Shown here piece after piece: positions 24,101 through 36,399 of a stretch of DNA of 64,000 bases (position 1 is its first letter; each line of letters opens with the position of its first letter). The DNA is from Morella rubra (taxonomy: Eukaryota > Streptophyta > Magnoliopsida > Fagales > Myricaceae). Location of the stretch: contig CM025852.1 in assembly GCA_003952965.2 (NCBI GenBank), forward strand, positions 6,909,808 through 6,973,807, in the 5' to 3' direction. The translations under genes were made by a program, and so were the position numbers. The notes beneath the pieces were generated by a model. It searched no databases. It was not told the DNA's origin and was given only the letters and a program-made list of their open reading frames with translations.

Positions 24101-27100
24101 AAATAAAAGAATTAGATGTTTCTCCAGAAATAAAACATCAATTATATAAAATATTTCTTGCTACAACACCACCAGATCATATATCAACATATTCATCATA
24201 CTCCACCCCATCTTCATCCTCAGATGCATCTTTTTCATTTAATGATAATCATAATAATAATGATCAAATACAACTTTGTAATTGTACTAATGATAATTGT
24301 ACCTGTGATAAAAACTTGTTTGTCTTATCTAATACATCACGAGTCTTCTCATAATTCTCCTTATGATACTTTCAGTTCTCCTGTAGAAGGATATTATGAT
24401 TATAGCAAAATATTATCTTAATTTACTTCTAATAATACTAAACCAGTTACTATAATAGATTTACAAAAAGAAATTCAAATTTTAAAGCAAGAAATAAAAC
24501 AATTACAAAATACTCAAATAATTTTACCAAAATTACTGATCAACTACTTACTGAAATATGTTTACTTAAATCACAAAAACAAGCAGACAATGCATTACAA
24601 ATATCTGATTTACCTTCTACTTCTGAATCTCCTCCTATAATTCCTTCCGAATCATTTATTCAAATAATTGATAAAATTATTTTTCAAAAATGGTATGCTG
24701 AAATAACCATACGTATTAAAGATTTTCTTTTACTACTATTGCTTTAATAGATTTGGTGCTGATTTAAATTGTATACAAGAAGGATTAATCCCTACTAAAT
24801 ATTTTGAAAAAAGTACTGAAAAATTATCTCAGGCTAATGGTCAAAAAATGATAATCAACTATAAAATACCTAATGTACATATATGTAATAATGGTTTTTG
24901 TTTTCAAACTACTTTTGTTATGGTAAAAATTTAGCTTCCAAAGTTATATTAGGAAATCTTTTTCTTATTTTACTAAATCCTTTTCTTATTTTACTTTATT
25001 CTTTCATTGTTACTGAAACAAGTATAACTTCTAAAGTTTTAGGTCATGAAGTTAACTTTTAAATTTTATTATCCTCCTTTTACAAGAGATATTCAAGCTT
25101 TAAAATATATATCTATTACAAAAGAAATAAATACTCTTAACCAACATAAATTGCATCATAAACAAAAACATTTATTATCTTTACAACATGAGATTCAATA
25201 TAAACATATAGAAGAACAATTACAAGATAAAACTCTTCAATCTCAAATACATGATTTTCAACAAATATTAGAAAAAACTGTTTGTTCCCCTCTTCCAAAT
25301 GCTTTTTAGAATCGTAAAAAACATATTATTACCCTTCCATATGAACCAGGATTTTCTGAACGTGATATCCCTACAAAAGCCCGATCAATACAAATGAATC
25401 AAGAATATTAATGTTGCAAAGAAGAAATAAAAATATTATTAGAAAAAGGTCCTATTCGCCCCTCTAAATCTCCTTGGAGTTGTTGCTTTTTATGTTATGG
25501 GTCAAGTTGAAACTGAACGTGGTGTTCCTTGTCTTGTTATTAATTATAAACCTTTAAATAAAATTTTACGTCAGATACGATATCCTATTCTTAATAAAAA
25601 AATATTTACTTAATCGATTGCATGATGCTTGCATTTTCTCTAAATTTGATATGAAATCTGGATTTTATCAAATTCAAGTCGCGGAAAAAGATAGATATAA
25701 AACTGCTTTTACTGTACCTTTTGGACATTATGAATGGAATGTTATGCCTTTTGGTTTAAAAAATGCTCCTTCAGAATTTCAGAATATCATGAATGATATA
25801 TTTAATCCTTATACTGATTTTGCTTTAGCATATATTGATGATGTATTAATTTTTTCTAAGTCTATTAAGCAACACTGATATCATTTAAAGAAATTTCAGA
25901 AAATAATAGAACAAAATGGTCTTGTTGTTTCTGCTCCTAAAATAAAATTATTTCAAACCCAAATAAGATTTTTAGGACATAATATACATCAAGGTACCAT
26001 TACACTTATATTACATGCCATTAATTTTGCTGATAAATTTCCTGATAAAATTACTGATAAACAACAACTTCAATGCTTTTTAGGAAGTTTAAATTATATT
26101 GGTGAATTTTATAAAGATTTAAGAAAAATATGTAAACCCTTATTTAATCGTTTAACGAAAAAACCATCCTCATGGACAGATCAACATACTGCAATAGTAA
26201 AACAAATTAAAAATCATGTTAAACAATTACCATGCTTAGGCATTGCATCACCTCATGCATTCAAGATAGTAGAAACTGATGCATCAACATTGGATATGTG
26301 GCATATTAAAGCAACGCACACATGATACAGAACAAATCAGATATCATTTTGGTGCATGGAATATTACACAGTAAAAATACAGCACTGTCAAGCAAGAAGT
26401 TTTAGCTCTTGTATTATGTGTAACAAAATTTCAAAACGATTTATTAAATCAAAAGTTTTTAATTCGTGTTGATTGCAAAGCTGCAAAAGATATTTTACTT
26501 AAAGATGTCAAAAATTTAGCTTCTATACATCTACTTGCCCGATGGCAAGGAATTCTTTCTGTTTTTGAATTTGATATTGAACATATCAAAGGCAATCATA
26601 ATTCAATCCCTAATTGTTTAACTCGTGAATTCTTAGAGGGAAAATGAGTTCTTCATCTTCCTCCAATAATAAAAATCTACTTTTCAGTCAGATAATGCTT
26701 TTCCTCCTTTTTCTTTTCAAGATATTGCTCCTAGACCTCGTCCAGGATCTATTCCTACCAATAACCAATTTACAGTCTGAGGCTTTATACCACCAATATC
26801 AGGTCCTCATGTCCCTCCTCCTCTTTCTCCCATGACTTCAACTTTCAGTCAACAAATAAAGTCACCTCCTGCTTTTTCATCCACTTTACCTGCCAATCCC
26901 AAAGAGAATCTAATAGCAAAACCTTATATCAGACATGTGTGTTACATTGAAGATCAATATCATTCACTGAGAGATCCATACCAAACTGCATCCCAGATAT
27001 TACCTCCAGGATGGAACTATGTTCCAAGGAATCTCATGTTTACACAAGCTTTTTATCAACATATATTACAGGATACTAAGTCTGTTGAAATTGATCAAAC

Positions 27101-28716
27101 TCCTTGCAAATATGATCCTTCAAATATTGGTTTTTCAAAATTTACAATTCGAAGGATAATTTCTTCTAAAGAATGGGGATAGCCATGGACTCTTAGAGCC
27201 TGTCTGAACCTTTTAAGCATTTGAAACATATCATATATTATGACTACATTGACGCATGGACATTTTCTTTATTTTTTGACAATAAAACCCATCGTCATAT
27301 GTGGTTCATAAGATTTAAAAGTTTTCAATGTTCTGAACCTCTTCCACATTGGTTTATCCAGTGGTGGGATCAATTTGGAGCTGATGATAAACTTTTTTCT
27401 TTAGACTTAAAGCAAGCCTATGATCAATGGGCTCTCAATCCTCATGATACTCCTTCTCTTGAAAAATACCTTGCCATGAAAAATCCTCCATATAAAGATA
27501 TACCTGTCCTCTTACAGTTTTTCATCCAGTTCAATTTAATACTTGGATATTCAGTTGAAAATTTGTTTTTACCCAAGATAATAATGCCAAAGTCCTTTCC
27601 CAGAAATTCTTTGTCAAATGGTGGACCATTTATACTTATAATAATATTATCAATGCCATTTCCCAAGCAAAAATCCAAATAGCAAAACACCCTCAATTCC
27701 TTTCTCAAAAAAGTCAGATACAAGCCAAACTTGCTGCTGCTAAATCTTGTGATGATTATAAAAAAGAATTGCTGGAAGTTTTGTCTCAATTATCTGAAGA
27801 AGATACTGTCGAAAATACTGCTGCTTCCACTTCATTTCAAGATATATCAGTCAATTATGATGATAATGCTCAAGATCCTTATACCTTTCTGTTGAAGAAA
27901 TTGAAGCTCTCCAAAGATCATTTGAAGAATAACTGCATGACGAGACAGATAATATTGTCATTTGGAAAATATCAAGATAATGCTGCCGACATTCACTGTT
28001 CAAGATAACTGTTCATTCCTGACATATCCCTATAGCGGTCACTGTTGCCGATAGAATACTATTCATGTTACTGTTACTGGCTTTCCAAAGATACCCCTAA
28101 TACTATTTACTTACTATTCCTTTCTTCCAAAAATACCCTTTACTGTTCAAATATTAGAGGATATCATCTGTCTTTTTTCTTCTCTCTTTTCCTATATAAT
28201 CCAACCCCATTCCTCATTCTTGACACGCCTTTCATTCAAGAGTGAAATAACCTTCCCCCAATCCTCTCAAACCCTCTCATATCCTCTTAAGGTTTCAATA
28301 CTCTCTCTTTCCCAAATATCTCAACTACCTTCTGCAGATCCAAGCATTTTCATTCTCTGTTTACTTTTGCAATCCTTTGGTCTTCTTCTTTTCTCGCCAT
28401 ATCAAGGTTTCAAGTTTTTCAAGTCTTCAAGCCTTGTAAGTTTATTTCAAGTTTTCCATATTGTACTTTTTAACTTTGAATAGTTCAATATGAGTCAAGA
28501 TCTTTCAGTTATGATTGCAATTACTTTATTACTTAACCGCACTTGGAATACTTTGCTTGCATTTTTATTCTTGCATATTATTTATGGTTCATATCTTGTT
28601 CTTACATATACAGTGGATAACACCATTAACGAGATCATTAATAAAACATTGTTTGAAGAATACGATTCAGATATATCATTTCATTCCAAAGATAACACCT
28701 GGGCCTAATATATGGT
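21153..28716 (+). mobile_element. Endogenous pararetrovirus fossil (Caulimoviridae, florendovirus-like), near full length
   Basis: Parts in order: movement-protein region (about 21.15-21.7 kb); linker; capsid region (about 22.5-23.94 kb) with a CCHC zinc knuckle (CWKCGKTSHFANKC, near 24046-24087); aspartic-protease region (about 24.74-25.0 kb); reverse transcriptase (about 25.3-26.15 kb, with YIDD near 25831); RNase H (about 26.26-26.64 kb); a second, downstream coding region of unknown function (about 26.64-28.0 kb); promoter (28.0-28.23 kb) and leader, ending in a partial primer site TGGTATCA. One large polyprotein region followed by a second unknown region fits florendoviruses. About 7.6 kb, near the expected genome length. 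It is broken by roughly ten or more disruptions and is not a functional copy. Base composition is strikingly AT-rich. Confidence 0.88.
28010..28230 (+). promoter_or_regulatory. Promoter region of the pararetrovirus fossil
   Basis: A TATATAA box near 28192 follows a region similar in order and sequence to the minus-strand stretch 3910-3740 of the fossil upstream of CBL1, including a shared ACTGTTCA element. It is a fossil promoter; current activity is unknown. Confidence 0.6.
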
Positions 28717-28719
28717 ATC

Positions 28720-28910
28720 ATATATATATATATATAGTAAAACAGAATATATTCGACACTAGAACTCTTCAATTCCAGAAACTTTGATACATTTCTCAGC
28801 GTTCTAATTCAACAAATTACATGTAAACTTTATGCACTAATGCAAAAGTACCTTGCAGGTTTACATTTTTCAAGGTCAAGTAAGTTGCAGTTTAAGGTAT
28901 TCATTCAGGC
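28720..28910 (+). repeat. Right copy of the ~190-bp direct repeat flanking the virus fossil
   Basis: Begins in a (TA)n run that overlaps the end of the fossil's partial primer site and ends in TATTCATTCAGG, like the left copy at 20968-21152. Confidence 0.85.
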
Positions 28911-29274
28911 ATCGCATAAAGAGAAGGCAAAGACATCACACAAACATTAGTGCAATACGTACACAGGCTTAAACAATAATAAAACACCACCAGAGGCAAT
29001 ATTTTTTAATCGCCAGTTTTATTGTGTCTTTCTCGATTAAATGACCCAAACTAAACCAAAAACATAAGTCTCATAATGTGCCCTTTGAAAGGAAAAAGAA
29101 CATCTCAGAACATGGCCCGGATTTGTACCATCTGCTGAGCATAACACGGGGTTGCTTCTCATGATACCATATACATACAAGCTCAATGTGTCGTAGATGA
29201 ACACACAATCCACTACGCAAAACTCAATAGCATTCCAGATATTCGATTTCCATTCCGCTTTTAGAGTTAATACA
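28911..29274. other. Host sequence downstream of the fossil, nothing recognised
   Basis: No supported gene or repeat in this stretch. The minus-strand open frame at 29037-29282 lacks any family signature. Confidence 0.45.
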
Positions 29275-30060
29275 CTCACCAACCCTCCATTGGTTCGTGG
29301 TAATATATGTATCGCCTTTGAAAAGGCTGCCTGTCCGTTGAGTCGTATCTCATCCTTAATTGACCAAAAAAAAATACGCTCACCAACCCTCCTTAGTCCA
29401 TTGGTTCGTGGTAATATGTATCACCTTCGACTGTTCACGTTATCTCATTATTTTTCTGGATATACACACCTTTTCATTATACTCTACATGTATCATCCGC
29501 TCATTTTTGGGACCATTATTTCTAATTCTTCTGGTCAATGGGAAAATAAAAGATTTCAGACAGCCGTGGATGTCGGGGGAAGAATTATGTTTGCCCAGAT
29601 GCTGAGATGGGTTAGGTTCAAATCGTGAAACATCTAACGGTACCTAACGCTTATGGGATAAGATAGTTTTGCTGGTACAACTGCGTATCAGGCAACTCTG
29701 ATCGACGGGTTCTCAAGAGATCGAGAAGTGCATGCCTTGGTCCAACATGCAGAACAATGAGACGATATTGCAGTTTATGGCTTCGTAGATTGCTCAACCG
29801 ATGTTTTTTTTAATGTTGATATCACATATCCTAACTTATTTTCAAATCATATATTTTTATTATTCATTTTCTAAAACTAATAATAACATACTTGAGGGAT
29901 AAAGTTAGGATTGAACTTAAAGGGCAGCTACATAAATATAACTTTCGAGGGACAAAATAAAAAAAATCATAAGAAAATGACAAAAAATAATAATAATGAT
30001 TTTTTTGGGACTGAAGGACATGGCTACCCAATCGCCAACTCTTCTTTTTGGTTAATACGA
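29275..30060. repeat. Dispersed repeat R1, copy 2 (older, partly duplicated)
   Basis: Shares with 19.4-20.1 kb the blocks CACCAACCCTCCATTGGTTCG, ATCTCAT..TCTGGATATACACACC, CAGACAGCCGTG and GGGATAAAGTTAGGATTG, in the same order but with more differences. The CACCAACCCTCC block appears twice (near 29277 and 29382), a local duplication within this copy. Confidence 0.8.
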
Positions 30061-30150
30061 CGATATTGTCTGGGACAATATTGATGGTGACAATCGTTGT
30101 CATGGGACACTATTGTTGACATGATATTGATGGTCAATATGACGATATTG

Positions 30151-30362
30151 TCAGACAATTACAATCACATTGGCTTAGATTTTTCTTTGTGGGTTGAGGC
30201 ACGAGAGAGGCATAAGGAAGGGACAGATCGATTGGGATAGTTTGGACTGCCTGACAATATCGTCAGTCCAAACTATCCCAATCGATCTGCCCCTTCTTCA
30301 TGCCTCTCTTGTGCCGCGACCCACAAAGAAAAATCTAAGCCAATATAATTGTAATTGTCTGA
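30151..30362. repeat. Long hairpin: two 99-bp inverted arms with a 14-base loop
   Basis: The arms 30151-30249 and 30264-30362 are nearly perfect reverse complements (for example ATCGATTGGGATAGTTTGGA against TCCAAACTATCCCAATCGAT), with loop 30250-30263. Upstream, 30055-30150 holds smaller repeats of GACGATATTGTC and ACAATATTGATGGT. It lies between R1 and the leader of membrane-protein copy B. Its transcript would fold into long double-stranded RNA. Confidence 0.85.
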
Positions 30363-33300
30363 CAATATAATTGTAAAGAAGGGCCAGATCGATCGATTGG
30401 ATCGTTTGGACCTATAACCAATTAGTGCACCTTTTTCCGTATAAAACAAAATGGAAGAAACGGGGTTGAAACTCCAATGTAAACTTGAAGGTTGAACCTG
30501 CAATCGAAATTGCATAGAAGGTTCGCCCTCCTTGGCCTCCTGCCTTCTAGGTATATATACATTACCTATTGCTCTAGCAGGCCGTTGCCACTTCCTAATC
30601 ATCCTTCTCATCCTATAACATATCAATGGTACCACTACAAGAAAAGTGCGGTACAGCCACGAGATAGGGCGCGGTCAGCGGCTTGCCGTCAGTAAAGCAC
30701 CAGCTTTATCTACCGCTGAGGGATATCCGTCAACGATGACTTAGAAGACCTCGACGGCAACAAAAACGTCGGGGCCGGCAGCTTACCGTCAGTAAAGCGC
30801 TATCTTTGTCCACGGCTGAAAGATATCCGTCAAAAATGACTTTAAAAGGCCTCGACGGCAGCAATGACGTCAAGAATTATTGCAGAATCGGCGCAAGTCA
30901 TCGTCGCCAATAGGTTTCTGGGAAAATGTTGAGACTGACGAACTGATCCTGGTGAAGGCCATCCATTCTTCGACCTCCTCCTTCTTGCTCATTGAGGAAG
31001 CCTGTCGACAGAGATTATGTGGAGTCATAACTCAGCTCGAAGGCAAACTTCTCACAATAACCAGGTTACCGTTTGCATCCAATAATCGGGTTAAAGGCCC
31101 GGGAATTGGGGGGAAATTAAAATTCCCCCATTTTGCTTTCGGTGTTGGTACTCTATTCGACAATGAGAGTCTCAACACTTCTTTTCGCGATTTGTCCCCT
31201 CCAGATTCCATAGGTGACCTTGGCATTTGGCGTCCACATTACATCAAAGGAATAACATTCCTCGCATGGGCATAGCTCTCCCTTCGCCTACCTTCGCTCG
31301 TCCTTAGCAGGTTTTCGAATTTTGGGTGAGCATATTTCCACCTGCTAGCTTGTCGTTTCTGAGAGTTTTTTGCGCATCTGCTGTTTGTGAGAATGACACA
31401 CAGACTGTCCATGGCTTAGCACGAACACATTTTTTTATTACCACCAATATCTGGCCGGAGTGTTTGAGAGTTCACTGCACTACCGTTTCTCTTCAAGTAT
31501 AGTATGCTTTCATTTGTTATAAGTATAAACCTCTCTGTTCTCACACAATTTTTCTGTTCCAGCAATAATGTGAAATAAAGTGCAAAGTGCAACTGTCCAG
31601 CAGTATAACTCCACTCAGTAGAGCACTTTTTATGCACGGTGTGTGCCTTTAAAAGATTCAATTGATGATGATATTTTCTTACCCATAGAAAAATACAAAA
31701 TTAGATATAGCTTTTGGAAATAAAAGACCTGTAACAATAAAAACTAAATTGTAACTTTAAAATGGATAGACAAACATGATATAATCAATGTTGGCGATTT
31801 GATAAGAAATATTAAACAATGTGTTCTAAGGATAATTAATCTATTTCTTTTAGCTTCTCCTGCGAAACCGGATTGACAAAGAGTAGAGTTTTTTCAAATA
31901 GCCTATCTTATCTTGAATGTAGTTTTTGTCAGTTAGAAACAAACAATTGATCCTATTAAAAATAACAATCTGCATTGTGTAGAAGCATGAATATAAGCCC
32001 CTGAGAATGATAGCTCAATAGTTAGATACACAAACTACCACTCTTGGATCTCTGGACTATGGAGATGGCGAATAGACCATCAGGACGATGAAGAAAAGAA
32101 AATAGACAGTTGATTGAAAAACTGGTTCAAGGCATCCGAGCCTCTTGAAAATAGTTTGCAGAAAATTTTGAAGTTGAATGCTGTTTTTTGACATTGGACC
32201 ATATTAATTCAATCTGGTTGTCAACAGAGCTTCCTTTCCAATGTGATCGTCTGTTGGAGAACGAATGACACTAATTGATTACGTATGTCTACTTTAAATG
32301 ATCTGCATTTCTGTCTGGTTGTTGAGTGCAGGCCCATGTCAAGTGCTTCTCAAGTCAATGAGTGCAACCAGCGGATCAGTCATCAGAGTACCCTCTGTTC
32401 ATAATCCATTTTGATCCCAGAATTGACATGGAAACCTTATTTTCATGCACTTCACATACTAGTGGAACTCGTGCTGGTGGAAATGATATTATAAATTCTA
32501 GTAAACTTGTTGCAAAACATGCTGGATGTTTAAGTCATTTCTTCAACTATATACTTAATAGGGCATGACATACGTATGACCATCCCCAATTTATCCTCCT
32601 TATAGTATATTGATCTAAGTGTTATTATGCTATGCTTGAGCTACACTACACGAGGGTCATATGCAGTATCACATTTTACAACAATCAAAATGCTAGTACA
32701 AGTTACATTTGTTGTTTTCGCATTAGTGCTTTTGATATTGTCTATTATAGCCAGTGGTTAGAAATATTTCTATAGCTTATTTTTATGTTCTTTGGCCATC
32801 CTGCCTCTCATACTTTATACGCTTCTTCACTTAATAAAGTGCAGGACAATTCTGATCAGACAAGTATCTGTGACTGGCAAGACTTCCTCAACTGGTGGGA
32901 TACCTTGAGCTGGAGATGACACAAGCACTACGAATTTCTGGTTTTGGGGGTTTTTTTGTCTCCTCTACCTTCATGAATTATTTCTCCTCTGCAACAGTGC
33001 CTATAACACATCAAGTTTTCTGAATAAATTTCAGTGCCCTGCGCCTTACCTTGTTGCCGATTTGAATGTCTAATGGGCCTTGTTAAGCAACGTTCACAGA
33101 GCACTTCCTCTGCAACCTTCATAGAGCGCATCCTTGCACCACAACGTTGCAGACCAGCCCCCACAGAATACAGCCAATGTCAAGGATACGACAAATTCTG
33201 CACATCTCAAGCGCACTACAACAAAATTCCACAACACTGATTCTTTAGAAATTACCCAGTTGTGAATTTGGTTGTATTCAAGACGTGAAGCGTTTTTAGA

Positions 33301-33929
33301 TAGTACTGAGACTGTGAGAGAATAGCTATACGCGTGAAGTGTTTGTCATATTGCCCAATTATAATAGGCCAAGTGTAAGTAGGTGATAGAACCACAACTT
33401 GTGTATAAAAAGGTTTATTGTACAGACGTTGTTCAATGAAAAACCGGATACATTTTCTTCATTCACTTCTTTTGTAATCTCGCTGGCCTTAACATGATTG
33501 AGAGGGAGGAGGGGAGAAGGAATGGCAAAAAAGTGCAGAAACCTTCTGTGTTGCGGATGAAATGGCTCTGTTTAGTTTGAAGTTAGCCACTCTACTGCAA
33601 TTGACAGATGTTATTTTGAAAGGTGATTGCCAAGTGGTGGTCATATATTATGTTATTAAATATAGTTTATAAAATTCATATATATACTATTATTACTAAT
33701 TTCGACATTTCAAAAATAAAATAATATATTGAAGTAATAAAAAAATTGTTAAATGATATTAGATTCTGTATTAACAACTCGAGTTGTTTGTACATTATTC
33801 CCTTCTTTAGCTTATTCTGCCTATTGGTTGCAAATACTAACTAACCCATATTTTTTAAAGAGAATCATAAAACGACAAAGAATATAAAACATAAAGTACA
33901 AAGCTAAAAGAAAAAAGAAAAAAAAATGC

Positions 33930-34184
33930 CCTCTTATCGCTAAGGATTAACGTGGGCCAACGACTCAACTCACCCCCACCCATTGTTCACACTTTATAAA
34001 TTTCACTCTTTGTTCCTGCTCCCGCCACTCATGCCTTCTCTCTCAAATTCAAAATTTCTTCTCTTCTCCGCTGAACTTTGAGAGTTGCTCCAAGGCTAAT
34101 TATCTTCCCATGGGATATGATCTCAGAGAGCCAAGAGGAAGATACACCAATGGAAGAACAATCGTCGACATCGTAGGCAAGTTC
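33930..34184 (+). pseudogene. Captured 5' fragment of a GDSL esterase/lipase gene
   Basis: About 34079-34184 reads SKANYLPMGYDL, then GRYTNGRTIVDIV, the conserved GDSL-lipase block near the N-terminus (family form AKANYxPYGIDF..GRxTNGRTIVDII). A TATA-like TTTATAAATT and a short leader with an ATG precede it (about 33990-34035), so promoter and start may have been taken too. Sequence between the ATG and this block is shortened. The exon ends at a GC-type donor (GTAG then GCAAGT). The catalytic domain blocks are absent. It sits inside CACTA element 1. Confidence 0.7.
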
Positions 34185-34486
34185 TGTTTGTCCATTTCTT
34201 TGCTTTTCTTTGCTTGGTTCTAGTTCCCATCTGTAGCTTTTCATAAACGAGTTTCTTTTTGCGTGATGAATAGGAAGGTCGAATCAACACGGACACACAG
34301 CTCTATACAACCCGAGCAATGGCCAACGGACCACACTGCTCTATCCTCTGCTTAAGCTTGACAAGGTAATCTTTCTTAAAAATTGAATTTTTGCTCTTCA
34401 ACAAGACCAGAGTCATTTCTTCATTGAACGTGCTTGTAACCCATTTTCTACTGTTCTTTTTGTGTCTCACTGGTTAACTCTCAATA

Positions 34487-34607
34487 GCGGTTGACATTGC
34501 ATGCACTCAACTTTGTTCCAAAGACGTTCCCCGAAAGGTCCCCTGTATTCCTAGGCAGCTATGAGGATGTCGAAGACATTAAAGGAAAACAACAGCACAT
34601 AAATTGA
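34487..34607 (+). pseudogene. Captured last exon of a cytosolic-type fructose-1,6-bisphosphatase
   Basis: After an acceptor-like CAATAG, the frame reads ALNFVPK, then ERSPVFLGSYEDVEDIK and a stop. This matches the conserved C-terminus of cytosolic FBPase (family form ALDLVPxKIHERSPIFLGSYDDVEEIK). Only the terminal exon is recognisable; an open stretch upstream (34274-34366) ending at a GTAATC donor is not assigned. It sits inside CACTA element 1, about 300 bases from the GDSL fragment. Confidence 0.75.
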
Positions 34608-35687
34608 AATATTATTCCGATTAAGAAAGTACACAGTAAAAGAACTTAATTGCAGAACTTCAAACTGCTAATAAATCACCATGAAACCACCACGCGAAGT
34701 GGTCGATACTGCTATTATGGTGCGACAAAAAAAATCAATGCCCACCACAATTGGGTTTCTAAAAATCAACTGCGACCACCACTTTCTGGAGGCAGAAATC
34801 AATCTCGGCAACCTTGATCCGTCAGAGAATGACCATTGCCCACAAACTGCAGTTGTAAGCAGAAGGTTGAGGCAGCTTTCTTGACGACACAAGGAGCGTC
34901 GAGGAGAGAGCAACCCCGACGACCCCAATCGAAACTCGATACTCTTCATCGACGGAGATGCCACCCTTCTCCCAACGCCATATCCGGTCGACAAAGGCTA
35001 GCCATTGTTGACGGAAGAGGACGATCGTCACAGAAGACCTGTGGGCACGCGGCAATCACGACCAAGCTTCGACGATGGAAAACCGTGGCTGAAGAGCTTC
35101 TTCGACGGCTTACACTACTTTTGCCTACGGAAGCCGTCGGCGAGGAAGCCAGGTTTTCTTGTAGTGTACGTTGGCTCTTCAATTTGAGATTCTTCGCTCC
35201 GCCACTCATCCTTCTCATCCGTACAGCTTTAATATCCCAAGACCAGGTAATTGAAATCCTTAATCATCCCGTGTTTGATATGTCTCTTGCTCTTGTCATT
35301 CTACTCTACCTTTCCATTTCTATCAAGCTACTTATATACATGGAGCCAATCCGCTTGCGGGCAGGAGATTTTTCCATTACCATCACCGTTTTATTTATGG
35401 TGTCATTCTTTTGCCCTTCATCTTTCTTTTGGTTGACATTTTTTGTGCTCCTTGCCATATCTTCTTGGGATACGATGATATGGAATCTGTTAAAGTATTT
35501 TACATACTGGTTTTTTCACATCCTTCGAGACCTTCCTACTCTTATCATTTTATACATCACCCAATATCAAGAAAAGTCAACACCATTGCTTCCTCAAATT
35601 GAAGTCACCCAACATCAAGAAGAGCGAGCACCATCGCTTTCTCAAGTTGAAGTTGAACCTGTTGAAATTAAATCTTCTAGTACATAA

Positions 35688-36399
35688 AGAAGAATCTAAA
35701 GGAAAACGCGAGTCATTTCTGTAATAGTGTTAATGATACAAAGCTTCATCGTGTTCATATATATATTAAGGAAGTCAAGATTAGAAGCTACAGGTTTCTT
35801 TTAGTTGTCAGAGAATATTATGTATCTTAAATCTTCTTCTTTTGCTTGAACCAGAAATTTGAAGTTTATGTTATTATATGTGATGATGTTCTAGATATCG
35901 GTGGGTGTATTTTAAGGCTTTGTTATGTATAGAAATTATGTTTACCACAGTACTCCTTATCTTTCCGGTCTATATAACGAAAGCATCCAAGAAGTACGTA
36001 TCCTTCACGCAATACTATTCCTTCATTTTACCTTCAACTTTTGTGTCCCTTCTGGTAGCCATTTCAATTTATTCTCTAATACAATCCCAAGTGGGGTCAA
36101 TTAAACAAATAGCACCTCTTCTATTAGAGGTCAATGATAACATGTGTACGTAAGTTACGCTGTCGTTCCCGTGGGCGGTACATATCGACATAGGTTCGCC
36201 AGCTGCTGCTTATAAAAATAAAAAGTGCACATAATACATGTAGGGCGAGGTGGATCTAATATTAAATTCCCCTCTGTTCTGTTGCATTGGATCTGAGATT
36301 CCAAATAGATGGGTACGTAGGTCTTATAATCTGACATGGATCGGATGAGCATTTATACAAAAAGACAAAAAGTAAAAAGTAAAAAATAATCCACGATAC
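35688..36399. other. 3' flank of copy B
   Basis: Sequence near 35955-36055 corresponds to 60655-60760 (AACGAAAGCATC, AAGTACGTA, ACTATTCCTTCATTTTACC), showing that membrane-protein gene and R2 were adjacent in the ancestral unit. No further gene is supported. Confidence 0.5.

Larger units (their letters stand above)
30633..35166. mobile_element. CACTA (En/Spm) DNA transposon 1, non-autonomous, carrying host gene fragments
   Basis: The ends are CACTACAAGAAAA (30633) and its reverse complement TTTTCTTGTAGTG (ending 35166), flanked by the 3-bp target duplication TAC (30630-30632 and 35167-35169). Subterminal regions are rich in short GC-containing motifs such as CCGTC and CGACGG, typical of CACTA transposase-binding arrays (30670-30870; 35090-35150). 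No TNP2-like transposase is recognisable. The interior holds fragments of a GDSL lipase and an FBPase gene at the right side. The open frame at 30880-31275 begins at TTG and is not recognised. The rest of the interior (31.3-33.9 kb) shows nothing I can identify. Confidence 0.88.
30626..35687 (+). pseudogene. Small membrane-protein family, copy B, split by CACTA element 1
   Basis: The start codon (30626-30628) lies left of the transposon and the rest of the frame (35167-35687) right of it. Removing the element and one TAC target copy gives a frame starting MVRWLFNLRFFAPPL, which matches copy C (MGRCVFDLRFLALPL). About 170 residues: three or four hydrophobic stretches, an IRTALISQD block, MEPIRLRAGD, SSWDTMIW, and a charged tail. 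The tail has an internal tandem duplication of a QxQE..PQxEV unit, then ends VEIKSSST. A TATATA box lies near 30551. No frame damage is visible in the exon right of the transposon, so the insertion is the main lesion. The ATG at 35281 could still start a shorter form. Function unknown. Confidence 0.75.

Noticed and set aside
30880-31275. 131-codon open frame in CACTA element 1
   Set aside because: Begins at TTG, has no family signature, and does not resemble TNP2 or TNPA; not called as a gene.
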